Below are positions 1 to 7,000 of a DNA stretch of 15,225 nucleotides, one piece after another. The stretch comes from Spirochaetaceae bacterium. Its GTDB lineage: Bacteria; Spirochaetota; Spirochaetia; Treponematales; Breznakiellaceae. Positions within the stretch are counted from its first letter, which is position 1. Each line of letters opens with the position of its first letter. The stretch is from assembly GCA_031278935.1 (NCBI GenBank), contig JAITJK010000037.1, forward strand, positions 1 to 15,225. The letters are read 5' to 3'. Below the pieces are notes generated by a model. The model saw nothing but the letters and a program-made list of their open reading frames with translations, did not search any database and was not told where the DNA came from. Both the position numbers and the translations under genes were made by a program.

Positions 1-924
1 ATAAGCGAGTCCGCCATGACGAGTCAAAACGCCTTTTCCATCGAGCAGGTAGAACTGGGCTATAAGAACTACCTGCGTTTTTCTGTGGGGAGTACTGCGG
101 TGTGGCTAAAGCGCTTCGAGCTGGGCTATCCTTTTCCGTTGAACAACAACTTTTTCTACCAAAACAGCATCGGGGACTTTGATAACATGGGGCTTTTTGT
201 CAATATGAAGGCCCAATATCCCGGTTTTGGGGGACTATGGTTTTCTTTTTTCGCCGATGAGATTGAATTTTCCAGTATTTCCCAGCTTTTTGAGCTAGAC
301 CGGCATATGTTTGCCCTACAAGCCGGGGTGTATATACCGATTCCGTTGGTTTCCTTCGGCTTTCTCACGGTGAGTTACACTAAGGTAGAGCCCTATTGTT
401 ACACCCACACCAGAATTTTGGCTCCCTGGTACGGTACAAACCCTATGGAACTGGCCTATACCAACAACGGGGAAAGTCTTGGGCATTATCTACCGCCGAA
501 CGCCGACGAACTGCGGGTGCGTATTGAGGGCTTACCTGCGGGGCGGACCAAAACCTATGTGCAGTATCAGCTAATCCGGCACGGTGCGGATTACGGTTCC
601 CGCAGCGTAGACGGCAGTTCGTTGCTTTCTGAACTAGACCCGGAAGGGCGTAGTGAAAAAATGGTGCTTCGCAAATTTTTCCTCCGGGACGGTGCTTATG
701 AATGGCGGCACATAGTGAAAGTCGGTGCGTCCCATACCTTTGCCGCGCTCCCCTGGCCCGTGCAGGTGTTTGGGGAAGCAGGGGTGGTGTTTTCCTCTTT
801 CACCGATATAGCGGGAGAACCGAATTCCGGCAGTGCTTCCGCATATACCCCCATCAACACCGCCGAATATCCTCGCTCCACCGCCCTCATCTTCAGCCTA
901 GGTCTTTTGTACAACCTACCCTAA
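1..924 (+). CDS. Outer-membrane beta-barrel-like protein, 5' partial (possibly Wzi-like)
   Basis: The reading frame is open from the first base of the window (ATA AGC GAG TCC GCC before the ATG at 16), so the true start is probably upstream and the ATG may be internal. At least 302 residues are visible, ending in TAA at 922-924. The sequence alternates aromatic and small or polar residues in short amphipathic strands (for example FELGYPFPLNNNFFY, LWFSFFADEIEF, VQVFGEAGVVFSSF) separated by polar loops rich in Asn, Gly and Asp. This is the pattern of an outer-membrane beta barrel. A segment GESLGHYLPPNADELRVRI near residues 152-170 resembles what I recall of capsule-assembly Wzi-type barrels, but I hold that lightly. 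No signal peptide is visible because the N-terminus is outside the window. The protein ends in LLYNLP rather than a terminal aromatic. It is convergent with the transporter gene downstream. Confidence 0.55.
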   Translation: MSESAMTSQNAFSIEQVELGYKNYLRFSVGSTAVWLKRFELGYPFPLNNNFFYQNSIGDFDNMGLFVNMKAQYPGFGGLWFSFFADEIEFSSISQLFELDRHMFALQAGVYIPIPLVSFGFLTVSYTKVEPYCYTHTRILAPWYGTNPMELAYTNNGESLGHYLPPNADELRVRIEGLPAGRTKTYVQYQLIRHGADYGSRSVDGSSLLSELDPEGRSEKMVLRKFFLRDGAYEWRHIVKVGASHTFAALPWPVQVFGEAGVVFSSFTDIAGEPNSGSASAYTPINTAEYPRSTALIFSLGLLYNLP

Positions 925-940
925 CCACTTGCCGTGGAGG
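925..940 (+). repeat. 3'-end repeat motif, copy A
   Basis: CCACTTGCCGTGGAGG starts one base after the stop codon of the beta-barrel gene and reads in the same sense as that gene. It is the reference copy for the motif that recurs at 989-1004, 3746-3761 and 8555-8570. Confidence 0.5.
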
Positions 941-983
941 CGTATGGGCCGTGCGCCGTGTTTTCTCTCAACGTCCTACCCCT

Positions 984-3281
984 TTATACCTCCAGCGCAG
1001 GTGGCTCACGGCAAGTGGCTAAGGCGCGGAGGCGTAGGGATGCCCATTGAACAATTAAAAGCCGCAGTCGTTGGATGGATATAAGGTCGTCGTCTAAAAG
1101 CACTTCTCCCAAAACCAGCTGGGCTACGGGCTCCGCGATGAAGCTGGGTAGTTCACCAATCCACCGGGCCAGAGGCGCCCCTTGATTGCCGGCAATCAAA
1201 GCCCGGACCGCAGGCTGTAAAGCCTGGGCCTGTTTAAGGCTGAAAAGTACTTCAGACCGCTTCCGCTTGAGCCGACTCCCCCGGGTCGTCCGGTAATACT
1301 CATAGGCCGATTCGACCTCGTCCAGGGCCAAGGTCGGAACCAAGGCGGGATCCTCCAAGAAACGAACCAGTAAGGGGTAAAACTCCTGCTGCATATCCAA
1401 AATATTCGCCAGCGCTAGGGCTACTTCGTCCCGAAGATAGGGCGGAGGATTAACCGCCCGGAGTATATCCAGCAGAATGGGCAGAGAATGCGGCGACCGA
1501 TAGATGCCAAAAGCCTGAACGCCCATGATCTTCAGCCGAGGGTTGGCGGTCTTGAGAATGATTTCTTCAATCAGTGGACGAAACGCTTCATCCTCCAATT
1601 TGGCCAGGGCAACAATGGCTTCTCCTGCTAGCATATAGTCTTCGGAATAAACCAATTCCCGCAATAAAGGCGTCGCCGCAAAAATCCGCTGCTCCCCCAA
1701 AATCCGGGCGGAAATGTAGGCCGTGGTAAAGGGATGGTGAATCACGTCTTGCGTAAGGGCCTGCTCCGCCGCATCAGGTAGGACTTCCAGGGCTTCCAGG
1801 GCGCGTAGGGCTTCCATCCGTATGGCCAGCCGGGGAGATTTAATCCGGTCCAAAAGTCCCTGAACTGCTAGCCGCGAGGGTGTATCGTGAAGCGCCTCCA
1901 GCAAAGCCGCTTCTTCCACGGAATCGGTAGTCTTCTCTAGCTTGTCCAGCAGCGCAATGGCCCTCAGATCCCGAAAAGAAAAGATCACTTCCAGCGCCCC
2001 CCAGAAGGGAAGGGCCCCCAGGGGAACAAGCTTTTTCTGGAGAACTATGATACACAGCGTTATCAGTAACAGGATCGAGTACAAGAGCTTATATGCCGCC
2101 CCTAAGGACACCTCAAAGCGCCCGAGCATATCGAGAAATAAGCCGGTCAGCAGGGAGCCCCCGGCGCCGGCAATACCGAAGACCAGAAAGTAGAGAATCC
2201 CCATGTCCAGCATGAATTCAAGGGGAACCAGGCTCAGAAAATAGGTCTGAGCTATGCCCTCGGAACCGAGAAACCCGAAATGCAGCAGAAAAAATACAAA
2301 ACCTAAGAGCAGTACCAGCGTATACCCCTGAGCGATCATCCCCAGCGGAATAGCAATCACCGAAATCATCCCTACCAAACCGGTGATGACGCAGATGATA
2401 AAAAGGGGTTTCGCCCCGATGCGCCTGACCAGTAGCTTGATCATCAGGCCTATAAGCAAGGTGCCCAGTCCCCCAAAGACCGTATACAGAGAGACCAGGC
2501 CGTCACTCTGCCCAAAGACCTCCCGGGTGTAGACGATGAGGAAAGACCGGGACACCCCGGAGACCAAGGCCACCAAGAACAGAATGAGGATGAATTGCCG
2601 CAGCGAAGGCGTGGAAAAGGCATAGACCATGACCTCCCTGAGGCTACGCTGTTTTGCTTTAGGCGGTGCCGGAGGTTCGGGAATATTCCGCATCAAGAAA
2701 CCGCTGATAAGACCACAGCCGATACCGATGAGCATAATAATGCTGTACAGGTACAGGGGCGGATCCCGGCCTAAAAGCAACGCGATGATAAAACCCGCGA
2801 ACATCCCCACCGCACTGTTGATGATCTGGATTTGGGTCATATAGCCGCTACGGTCCGGCCCTGTGGCGAGGTTGCTCAAAACCGGGTTATTGCCGATCAT
2901 CCCAATCCCCCGGATTGTGTGGAAAAGAGCGACCCCCAGGAAGGTCAGCTGTAAGGCTCGCTGATGATTTCCCCTAGCCATCACCCAGGGTACGAACAAG
3001 AGGGGGATCATGCAGATGGACCGGCCTATCCAGGCGGCACTGAAGATGCGGATAATGGAAAATCGCTGGGCCAGGATCTTGCCAAGGGGCAGAAAAAAGA
3101 AGGACATGTAGAGCAGTGCGCTTAAGGTCCCCAGAAAAGTAGCGGAGGCCTTAAGGCGCATGGCAAAAAGGGTGATGATATTACCCGTGAGGAAGGTCCA
3201 GGAAAGGGCGTTAAACCCATTAAAGAAGTTGTACAATTCACGAGCCTTACCAAGATGATACGGGGAAAGGGGTGTACTCAT
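984..3281 (-). CDS. MFS-type transporter fused to C-terminal HEAT-repeat domain
   Basis: This 765-residue protein has two parts. Residues about 20-415 contain roughly twelve hydrophobic segments typical of a major facilitator, with a cytoplasmic loop near 200-215 (PEPPAPPKAKQRS) dividing the six-helix halves. Residues about 435-645 are soluble and made of repeated amphipathic helix pairs with the Ala/Leu spacing of HEAT repeats (for example AIRMEALRALEALE, YMLAGEAIVALAKLED, YLRDEVALALANILD). The last 100 residues are helical and basic near 664-676. Facilitators are normally 400-450 residues, so the C-terminal domain is an addition, probably for protein contact or for sensing on the cytoplasmic face. 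Substrate is unknown. The final residues ATCREPPALEV are encoded by intergenic repeat sequence, so the natural C-terminus may have been altered. The ATG at 3281 is preceded by only a weak purine-rich site. The gene is divergent from the RAYT remnant. Confidence 0.8.
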   Translation of the reverse strand: MSTPLSPYHLGKARELYNFFNGFNALSWTFLTGNIITLFAMRLKASATFLGTLSALLYMSFFFLPLGKILAQRFSIIRIFSAAWIGRSICMIPLLFVPWVMARGNHQRALQLTFLGVALFHTIRGIGMIGNNPVLSNLATGPDRSGYMTQIQIINSAVGMFAGFIIALLLGRDPPLYLYSIIMLIGIGCGLISGFLMRNIPEPPAPPKAKQRSLREVMVYAFSTPSLRQFILILFLVALVSGVSRSFLIVYTREVFGQSDGLVSLYTVFGGLGTLLIGLMIKLLVRRIGAKPLFIICVITGLVGMISVIAIPLGMIAQGYTLVLLLGFVFFLLHFGFLGSEGIAQTYFLSLVPLEFMLDMGILYFLVFGIAGAGGSLLTGLFLDMLGRFEVSLGAAYKLLYSILLLITLCIIVLQKKLVPLGALPFWGALEVIFSFRDLRAIALLDKLEKTTDSVEEAALLEALHDTPSRLAVQGLLDRIKSPRLAIRMEALRALEALEVLPDAAEQALTQDVIHHPFTTAYISARILGEQRIFAATPLLRELVYSEDYMLAGEAIVALAKLEDEAFRPLIEEIILKTANPRLKIMGVQAFGIYRSPHSLPILLDILRAVNPPPYLRDEVALALANILDMQQEFYPLLVRFLEDPALVPTLALDEVESAYEYYRTTRGSRLKRKRSEVLFSLKQAQALQPAVRALIAGNQGAPLARWIGELPSFIAEPVAQLVLGEVLLDDDLISIQRLRLLIVQWASLRLRALATCREPPALEV
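989..1004 (-). repeat. 3'-end repeat motif, copy B
   Basis: Minus-strand CCACCTGCGCTGGAGG, in the sense of the transporter gene and ending 3 bp before its stop codon (986-984). It matches the RAYT copy at 3746-3761 in 14 of 16 positions. A further 12-base core, CCACTTGCCGTG, lies just upstream on the same strand (1018-1007), so the end of this gene carries a near-tandem pair. The motif is translated here as the tail ATCREPPALEV. Confidence 0.5.
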
Positions 3282-3313
3282 AGGTTCTCTTCTCTATAAT
3301 CTTTGTTTATATA

Positions 3314-3343
3314 ACTATGCTTCCTTATCCCTAGAGTTTTCAA
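3314..3343 (-). promoter_or_regulatory. Candidate promoter for the MFS-HEAT gene
   Basis: On the minus strand TTGAAA (3343-3338) is followed after 18 bp by CATAGT (3319-3314), with a very A+T-rich stretch (TATATAAAC) just downstream. The -10 match is only four of six, so this is a modest candidate for a sigma-70-type promoter, about 33 bp upstream of the start codon. Confidence 0.3.
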
Positions 3344-3745
3344 GGGCCACTTAAGTAGACAAACGGGCTGATTAAAGCAAAACCGCATCTTCGAGCCATA
3401 TATGCTGTATGAGACCAGTGCGTATGCTTCAACGCGCGGTGTGGTATGAGATACACACCCGCATCAATAACCGGGAACCCTTGTTCCGGCGCCCTAAGGC
3501 TTTGTCCCTGTTTACCCAGGTTTTCCGGGAGACCGAGAAGCGGTTTGTGTTCCAGGTTCAGGGCGTAAGTATCGCCGATGACCGGCTCACGTTTTATATC
3601 AAGCCTGCGGATGGGGAGGCGCTTCCAGCTATCATGAAGTGGATGAAACAGGTGTTCGCCCAGCGCTACAACCGGACCCACAGTCGGGAGGGGCATATCT
3701 GGGGCGACCGGTATAGATCGCGAATACTCTCTGGGGAACCACCCA

Positions 3746-3761
3746 CTACCTGCGGTGGAGG
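3746..3761 (+). repeat. 3'-end repeat motif, copy C
   Basis: CTACCTGCGGTGGAGG lies where the RAYT homology stops, in the same sense as the RAYT gene. Preceding bases (CCACCCA at 3739-3745) extend the resemblance to the copy at 8555-8573. It is translated within the chimeric tail as PTTCGGG. Confidence 0.45.
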
Positions 3762-3816
3762 CCTATTGGAGGACCCCGAGGTCAGGGATAGAGGAGCAGG
3801 TGGAGCCAGGGGGATA

Positions 3817-3829
3817 GGGGTCAGACCCC
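3817..3829 (+). repeat. GGGGTCAGACCCC element, copy 1
   Basis: A 13-base near-palindrome (arms GGGGTC/GACCCC around a central A), 56 bp after the 3'-end motif at the RAYT remnant. The exact reverse complement occurs at 8516-8528. The surrounding sequence is strongly purine-rich on the left and pyrimidine-rich on the right (about 3780-3890). This is REP-like in character, and its neighbour is a RAYT-family gene. Confidence 0.55.
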
Positions 3830-3903
3830 AGTCCCGGGAAACTCCGTCCCATCCCTCTTTCCCGCCCCTCGTACCCCTTCCCACCATCCCGGCGCCTGGA
3901 TAA

Positions 3904-4055
3904 TCGGCGTCCATTTGTTTTGAGTCCTGTATCGGCACCTCCTATTCGTCCCAAACAGAAAACTCCCCGGGTAAAAGTCTGTCTTGACCACCGGCCCTAG
4001 AGTCGCCATTTAATATGGATGCCTAGCCCCCCGGCGGACATTCATCCGGTAGAAC
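3904..4055. other. Non-coding stretch between RAYT remnant and MATE operon
   Basis: No gene is recognisable here. The short frames on either strand are low-complexity continuations of the repeat-rich region to the left. CCTCCTATT at 3938-3946 faintly resembles the arm of the hairpin at 8508-8570, but it is too short to call a copy. Composition shifts sharply to A+T-rich from about 4060, where the promoter region of the next operon begins. Confidence 0.5.
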
Positions 4056-4084
4056 TTGACCTTTTTTTCGATAGTTAATATCTT
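4056..4084 (+). promoter_or_regulatory. Candidate promoter of the MATE-MarR-EFR1 operon
   Basis: TTGACC (4056-4061, five of six to the -35 consensus) is followed after 17 bp by TATCTT (4079-4084, four of six). The region is markedly A+T-rich compared with the preceding 300 bp and ends 33 bp before the MATE start codon. A clear ribosome-binding site AAGAGG (4107-4112) lies 5 nt before the ATG at 4118. Confidence 0.5.
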
Positions 4085-4098
4085 AATAATCAAGTATT
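4075..4098. promoter_or_regulatory. Possible MarR-type operator
   Basis: TTAATATCTTAA (4075-4086) has matching TTAA ends. AATATCTT (4077-4084) also pairs imperfectly with AAGTATT (4092-4098). Both overlap or follow the proposed -10 element, which is where an autorepressing MarR protein would bind. The third position of support is the downstream marR-like gene in the same operon. The half-site symmetry is imperfect, so this is only a suggestion. Confidence 0.25.
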
Positions 4099-4117
4099 TT
4101 ACATTTAAGAGGTTACT

Positions 4118-5476
4118 ATGAACAAGGATACCATCGCGCTTATGGAACGGGAACGGCCGTCTGTAGCGATTCTCCGGCTGGCTTTGCCTATGATGCTGGC
4201 CATGATTGCCCAGATGGTCTACAATATGACCGACACATTTTTTATCGGACAAACCGGCGATCCGAATATGGTGGCGGGAATTTCTCTGGCCATGCCCCTT
4301 TTCATAATTTCTCAGGGGATAGGCAACATTTTTGGCGTGGGAGCCTCAAGCTACATTTCCCGGCTTCTGGGGGCGCGCAAGGGTAACGAGGCGAAGCAGA
4401 CCTGTTCCACGGCCTTTTGGACAACGGTTGGTATGGGTATAGTAATTACTGCGGCGCTTTTTATATTCAGAAAGCCGTTTTTGCGTATTAGCGGGGCAAG
4501 CGATGTAACCTTTGCCTATGCCGATACGTATTTTGCCATTATTAGCGCGTTTATGATTCCCGCGCTCCTCAATATCGCGCTTTCCGGCCAAATGCGGAGC
4601 GAAGGTGCTACGGCCAAGGCAACCCAGGGGATGCTTATCGGCATCGTTCTCAATGTTGTCCTTGACCCCCTATTTATTCTAAAGCTGAACTGGGGCGTTG
4701 CCGGGGCGGCGTGGGCTACGATCACCGGGATGATCGCGTCGGTAACCTATTACTGCTTTCATTTTGTTTCGCGCCGGACGGTCCTTTCGATACACCCGAA
4801 AGATTTTAAGCCCACTGCCCGAATGTACGCGGAAATCCTAAAAATAGGTATTCCTTCAGCGCTTTCAAATATCGCTATGACCGTATGCCTGGTGTTTAGA
4901 AACCGTGTCGCGGGAAGTTACGGTGACTTTGTTGTTGCCGGAAGCGGTATCAACCAGCGCATAGTATCCATAAGCTTTATGCTCATCATGGCCCTCGCCA
5001 TGGGTTATCAGCCTTTCGCCGGTTTTAACTATGGGGCGAAAAACTTCAAGCGTCTGGCGGCGGGGTTTCGTATCACTATACTCTATTCAACAGTTTTATC
5101 CGTGTTTTTTACCCTTGTGTTTGCCTTGGGAGGCCGCTTTATTTTCACCCTCTTTATTCGTGACTATGCCACCGTAGATGCGGGAATAACCTTGCTCCAC
5201 GCATTTTTATGGTCATTGCCTTTTCTCGGTCTTCAAATGACGCTGATGGTAACGTTTCAAGCTTTGGGAAAATCGATCCTGGCGACCATCGTAAGTCTGG
5301 GGCGGGATTTTTTGTTCTATCTTCCGCTACTCTTTCTGTTTAATAGGCTTTGGCAATTCAAGGGGTTTATGTATTGTCAGCCTGTAGCCGACGGGCTGAC
5401 AACTGGTGTCGCTCTTGCTTTGAGCAGTCGCCTGTTTAGGCAATTAAAAAATTTGGATAAGGAAGAAGCCTTATGA
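4118..5476 (+). CDS. MATE family multidrug/metabolite efflux transporter
   Basis: A 452-residue inner-membrane protein with about twelve hydrophobic segments in two homologous halves, the usual length and topology of MATE exporters (MepA/DinF-like branch). Family features visible are the first-helix segment LALPMMLAMIAQMVYNMTD (residues 21-39) leading into TFFIG, conserved prolines at 24 and 60, GVGASSYISRLLGARKG near 74-90, and PLFILKLNWGVAGAAWAT in the linker half. MATE pumps expel organic cations or other toxic compounds using Na+ or H+ gradients; substrate cannot be told from sequence. It is the first gene of a three-gene operon, with a good ribosome-binding site 5 nt upstream. Its stop codon overlaps the start of the MarR-type regulator (ATGA), so translational coupling is likely. 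Codon choice and composition look more A+T-rich than the flanking genes. Confidence 0.93.
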   Translation: MNKDTIALMERERPSVAILRLALPMMLAMIAQMVYNMTDTFFIGQTGDPNMVAGISLAMPLFIISQGIGNIFGVGASSYISRLLGARKGNEAKQTCSTAFWTTVGMGIVITAALFIFRKPFLRISGASDVTFAYADTYFAIISAFMIPALLNIALSGQMRSEGATAKATQGMLIGIVLNVVLDPLFILKLNWGVAGAAWATITGMIASVTYYCFHFVSRRTVLSIHPKDFKPTARMYAEILKIGIPSALSNIAMTVCLVFRNRVAGSYGDFVVAGSGINQRIVSISFMLIMALAMGYQPFAGFNYGAKNFKRLAAGFRITILYSTVLSVFFTLVFALGGRFIFTLFIRDYATVDAGITLLHAFLWSLPFLGLQMTLMVTFQALGKSILATIVSLGRDFLFYLPLLFLFNRLWQFKGFMYCQPVADGLTTGVALALSSRLFRQLKNLDKEEAL

Positions 5477-5949
5477 AGGATGCATTAAAACAGGATTTGC
5501 TGCGTTCCCTTTTTTGCTTTAAAAAAGCGACGGTCACTATTTCCCATTATATGTCGAAGGATGATGAGGACGGTCTTTCGATAGCGGAAATCTCCGCTCT
5601 GTGCTGCATTGATCATGGTTGCGGTAAAACATCCGGCCAGGCGGAGCGGACAGCTCATCATGCAATGCACGAGATCCTGGCGGTAACAAAGGCCGCAGTA
5701 AGCCAAATGCTGGGCAGCCTTGAAAAACGCGGGTTTATCTGGCGGGAGATAGACCAGGCTAACCGCCGCAAAATTGTTATCACCTTGACCGATAGAGGAA
5801 AGGCCGCAGTCGATATGGGAGAGCAGCGCCGGGATGCGCTGCTCTCGCGGGTTGTCAAGCGGTTTGGCGAGAAAGACGCGGAGCATTTTGTACAATTACT
5901 GACCCGTTTTTCGGACATTGTGGATGAAGAAACCCGCAAGGCCGATTGA
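5473..5949 (+). CDS. MarR-family transcriptional regulator with Cys/His-rich insertion
   Basis: This 158-residue protein has a winged helix-turn-helix in residues about 66-110: recognition segment LAVTKAAVSQMLGSLEKRGFI, then the wing with DQANRRKIVITLTDRGK (the DxxxRRxxxxLTxxG signature). The flanking helices, residues 5-30 and 113-155, would form the dimer interface. Between the second helix and the HTH sits an extra stretch of about 15 residues containing C44, C45, H48, C50, H62, H63 and H66. This is unusual for MarR proteins and could bind a metal or sense redox state. The start codon overlaps the MATE stop (ATGA). By analogy with many marR-efflux pairs it probably represses its own operon and is relieved by a pump substrate; the ligand is unknown. 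Confidence 0.9.
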   Translation: MKDALKQDLLRSLFCFKKATVTISHYMSKDDEDGLSIAEISALCCIDHGCGKTSGQAERTAHHAMHEILAVTKAAVSQMLGSLEKRGFIWREIDQANRRKIVITLTDRGKAAVDMGEQRRDALLSRVVKRFGEKDAEHFVQLLTRFSDIVDEETRKAD

Positions 5950-5976
5950 CCGCAGGCGCTCTTATGGAAGGATAGG

Positions 5977-6789
5977 ATGACGAAGAATATTATTTTTTAT
6001 TTTACCGGAACCGGTAATTCCTTAAAGGTTGCTAAAGATGTGGCTAAAGGTATAGAGGACTGCCAGGTTGTTTCCATGACCGCCTATGCGGCGCATAAAG
6101 AAGCGCTTCCTTTACATGACGCCCAGCGGATTGGGTTTGTATTTCCGGTGTATGGTTCGGTTCCTAATTTTGTGCGGAGATTCATTACCGAAACAGCATT
6201 ACCCCGCCATAAAGACTTGTACTATTTTACCATAGTTACCTGCGGTCATTTTAAATGGAACAGCATTGCAACGGCGCATACCCTGTTAAGGGAAAAAGGG
6301 ATACCGCTAAACGCCGGTTTCGCGGTTAAAATGGTGGCGAACGCCATCGGTCTTTATGCTATTCCCGCGAATGTCGATGCCATTCTTAAAAAGGCGCAGC
6401 GGCATATTGATGTAATCGCTGAAGCCATACAACGGAAACAGTCCAACAGGATTCAAAGAAGAAATCCCCTGATATCTTGGCCGGATAAATTCGTACAGGC
6501 TATCCCCATGATGGATAAAGACTTCAATATATCGACGGAATGCAAAGGCTGCGGCGTTTGTGAAAAAGTATGCCCGGTAAAAAACATAGAAATCCTCCAT
6601 GCCCGGCCCGTCTTTCAGCACCGGTGCGAACAATGTCTTGCCTGTATACATCACTGTCCGGCTCAAGCCTTGAATATCGGAAACAAAACACAACACCGGA
6701 AACGCTATATCAATCCCGATGTAGGCCTTAAAGAACTCATACAGGGCAATACGCAGGTAAATACACCCGCAGTGGGATATTGGGACTGA
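5977..6789 (+). CDS. EFR1-type flavodoxin/ferredoxin fusion protein
   Basis: A 270-residue electron carrier. The N-terminal half is flavodoxin-like, with the FMN phosphate loop TGTGNS at residues 10-15 and the segment FVFPVYGSVPNF at 54-65. The C-terminal part is a bacterial 2[4Fe-4S] ferredoxin with two complete motifs: C189-C192-C195-C199-P and C217-C220-C223-C227-P. This architecture is that of the EFR1 family common in anaerobes, whose members are assumed to shuttle low-potential electrons; the physiological partner is unknown. The start at 5977 has GGAAGGA 4 nt upstream and lies 27 bp after the MarR stop, so it belongs to the same transcript. With an efflux pump and a Cys-rich regulator, a link to redox or xenobiotic stress is conceivable but unproven. 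The protein is soluble. Confidence 0.9.
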   Translation: MTKNIIFYFTGTGNSLKVAKDVAKGIEDCQVVSMTAYAAHKEALPLHDAQRIGFVFPVYGSVPNFVRRFITETALPRHKDLYYFTIVTCGHFKWNSIATAHTLLREKGIPLNAGFAVKMVANAIGLYAIPANVDAILKKAQRHIDVIAEAIQRKQSNRIQRRNPLISWPDKFVQAIPMMDKDFNISTECKGCGVCEKVCPVKNIEILHARPVFQHRCEQCLACIHHCPAQALNIGNKTQHRKRYINPDVGLKELIQGNTQVNTPAVGYWD

Positions 6790-7000
6790 GCGGCGGCGTA
6801 AGACGTGAGGCGCCGAGGCAATCCACACAAGACAGTCTAGGCGAAATGTGGTAGCAGTTAGCACTACTCCCTGTTTCCTACGAAACGCCCCTTGCTTCTT
6901 GCACTTGCGACTTTGTATCCAAGTCCAATTATAGGTAAGCACACTCCGCCTGTAGTAGGAACGAAAGGAGGGGCGACCCGCTCGCTTATCCTGCGGTCCA
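6790..7000. other. Convergent intergenic region, no gene seen
   Basis: This 211-bp stretch separates the 3' ends of the EFR1-type gene and the fumarase beta-subunit gene. I see no coding frame with family resemblance, no tRNA-like sequence and no convincing terminator. The only stem of note is CGGCG (6794-6798) with CGCCG (6811-6815), which lacks a T-run. Confidence 0.5.

Larger units (their letters stand above)
925..1018. repeat. Long imperfect inverted repeat between convergent genes
   Basis: The first arm CCACTTGCCGTG (925-936) begins directly after the TAA of the upstream gene. Its exact 12-bp reverse complement lies at 1007-1018, inside the last codons of the convergent transporter gene. 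Inside the outer arms a second, weaker match exists (GAGGCGTATGGG at 937-948 against the complement of CCCTTTATACCTC at 980-992), with about 14 unpaired bases in the right arm. A transcript from either strand could fold into a long hairpin with a loop of about 30 nt. No U-run follows, so it is not a textbook Rho-independent terminator, although its position suggests a role at the convergent ends. Confidence 0.6.
3409..3903 (+). pseudogene. Degenerate RAYT / IS200-like (Y1) transposase-family gene, 3' end replaced by repeat sequence
   Basis: Residues 1-109 match the pattern of REP-associated tyrosine transposases: an N-terminal AVWYEIHTRINNREPLF, a central strand followed by IMKWMKQVFAQRYNRTH, and the hallmark GHIWGDRYRSRIL. 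In active members the central strand carries a MxNHxH-type HUH metal-binding pair. Here the equivalent place reads SIADDRLTFYIKP, without either histidine, so nickase activity is unlikely. After SGEPP (about residue 113) the frame enters low-complexity, repeat-derived sequence containing the 16-bp 3'-end motif and a GGGGTCAGACCCC copy, so the tail of about 50 residues is not family sequence. RAYTs are usually 150-200 residues or more with helices after the GHxW motif, so this one is truncated. There is no good ribosome-binding site before the ATG at 3409. It is either a dead remnant or a domesticated HUH-less variant. Confidence 0.65.

Noticed and set aside
925..1018. Integron attC-like site (recombination site at a gene 3' end)
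   Set aside because: The conserved RYYYAAC/GTTRRRY core pairs are not present in the expected positions, and the other copies of the motif do not supply them.
702..1022. Plus-strand open frame overlapping the end of the beta-barrel gene
   Set aside because: It is out of frame with a better-supported coding region, has low-complexity Arg/Cys-rich content, and has no family resemblance.
3666..4009. Overlapping short minus-strand frames between the RAYT remnant and the MATE gene
   Set aside because: Repeat-derived low-complexity Gly/Arg/Pro translations without homology or ribosome-binding sites.
6794..6815. CGGCG/CGCCG stem after the EFR1-type gene as a terminator
   Set aside because: Only five pairs, a 12-nt loop and no following T-run.
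6307..6942. 211-codon minus-strand frame opposite the EFR1-type gene
   Set aside because: It lies antisense to a gene with two complete ferredoxin motifs, and the translation has no recognisable domain.
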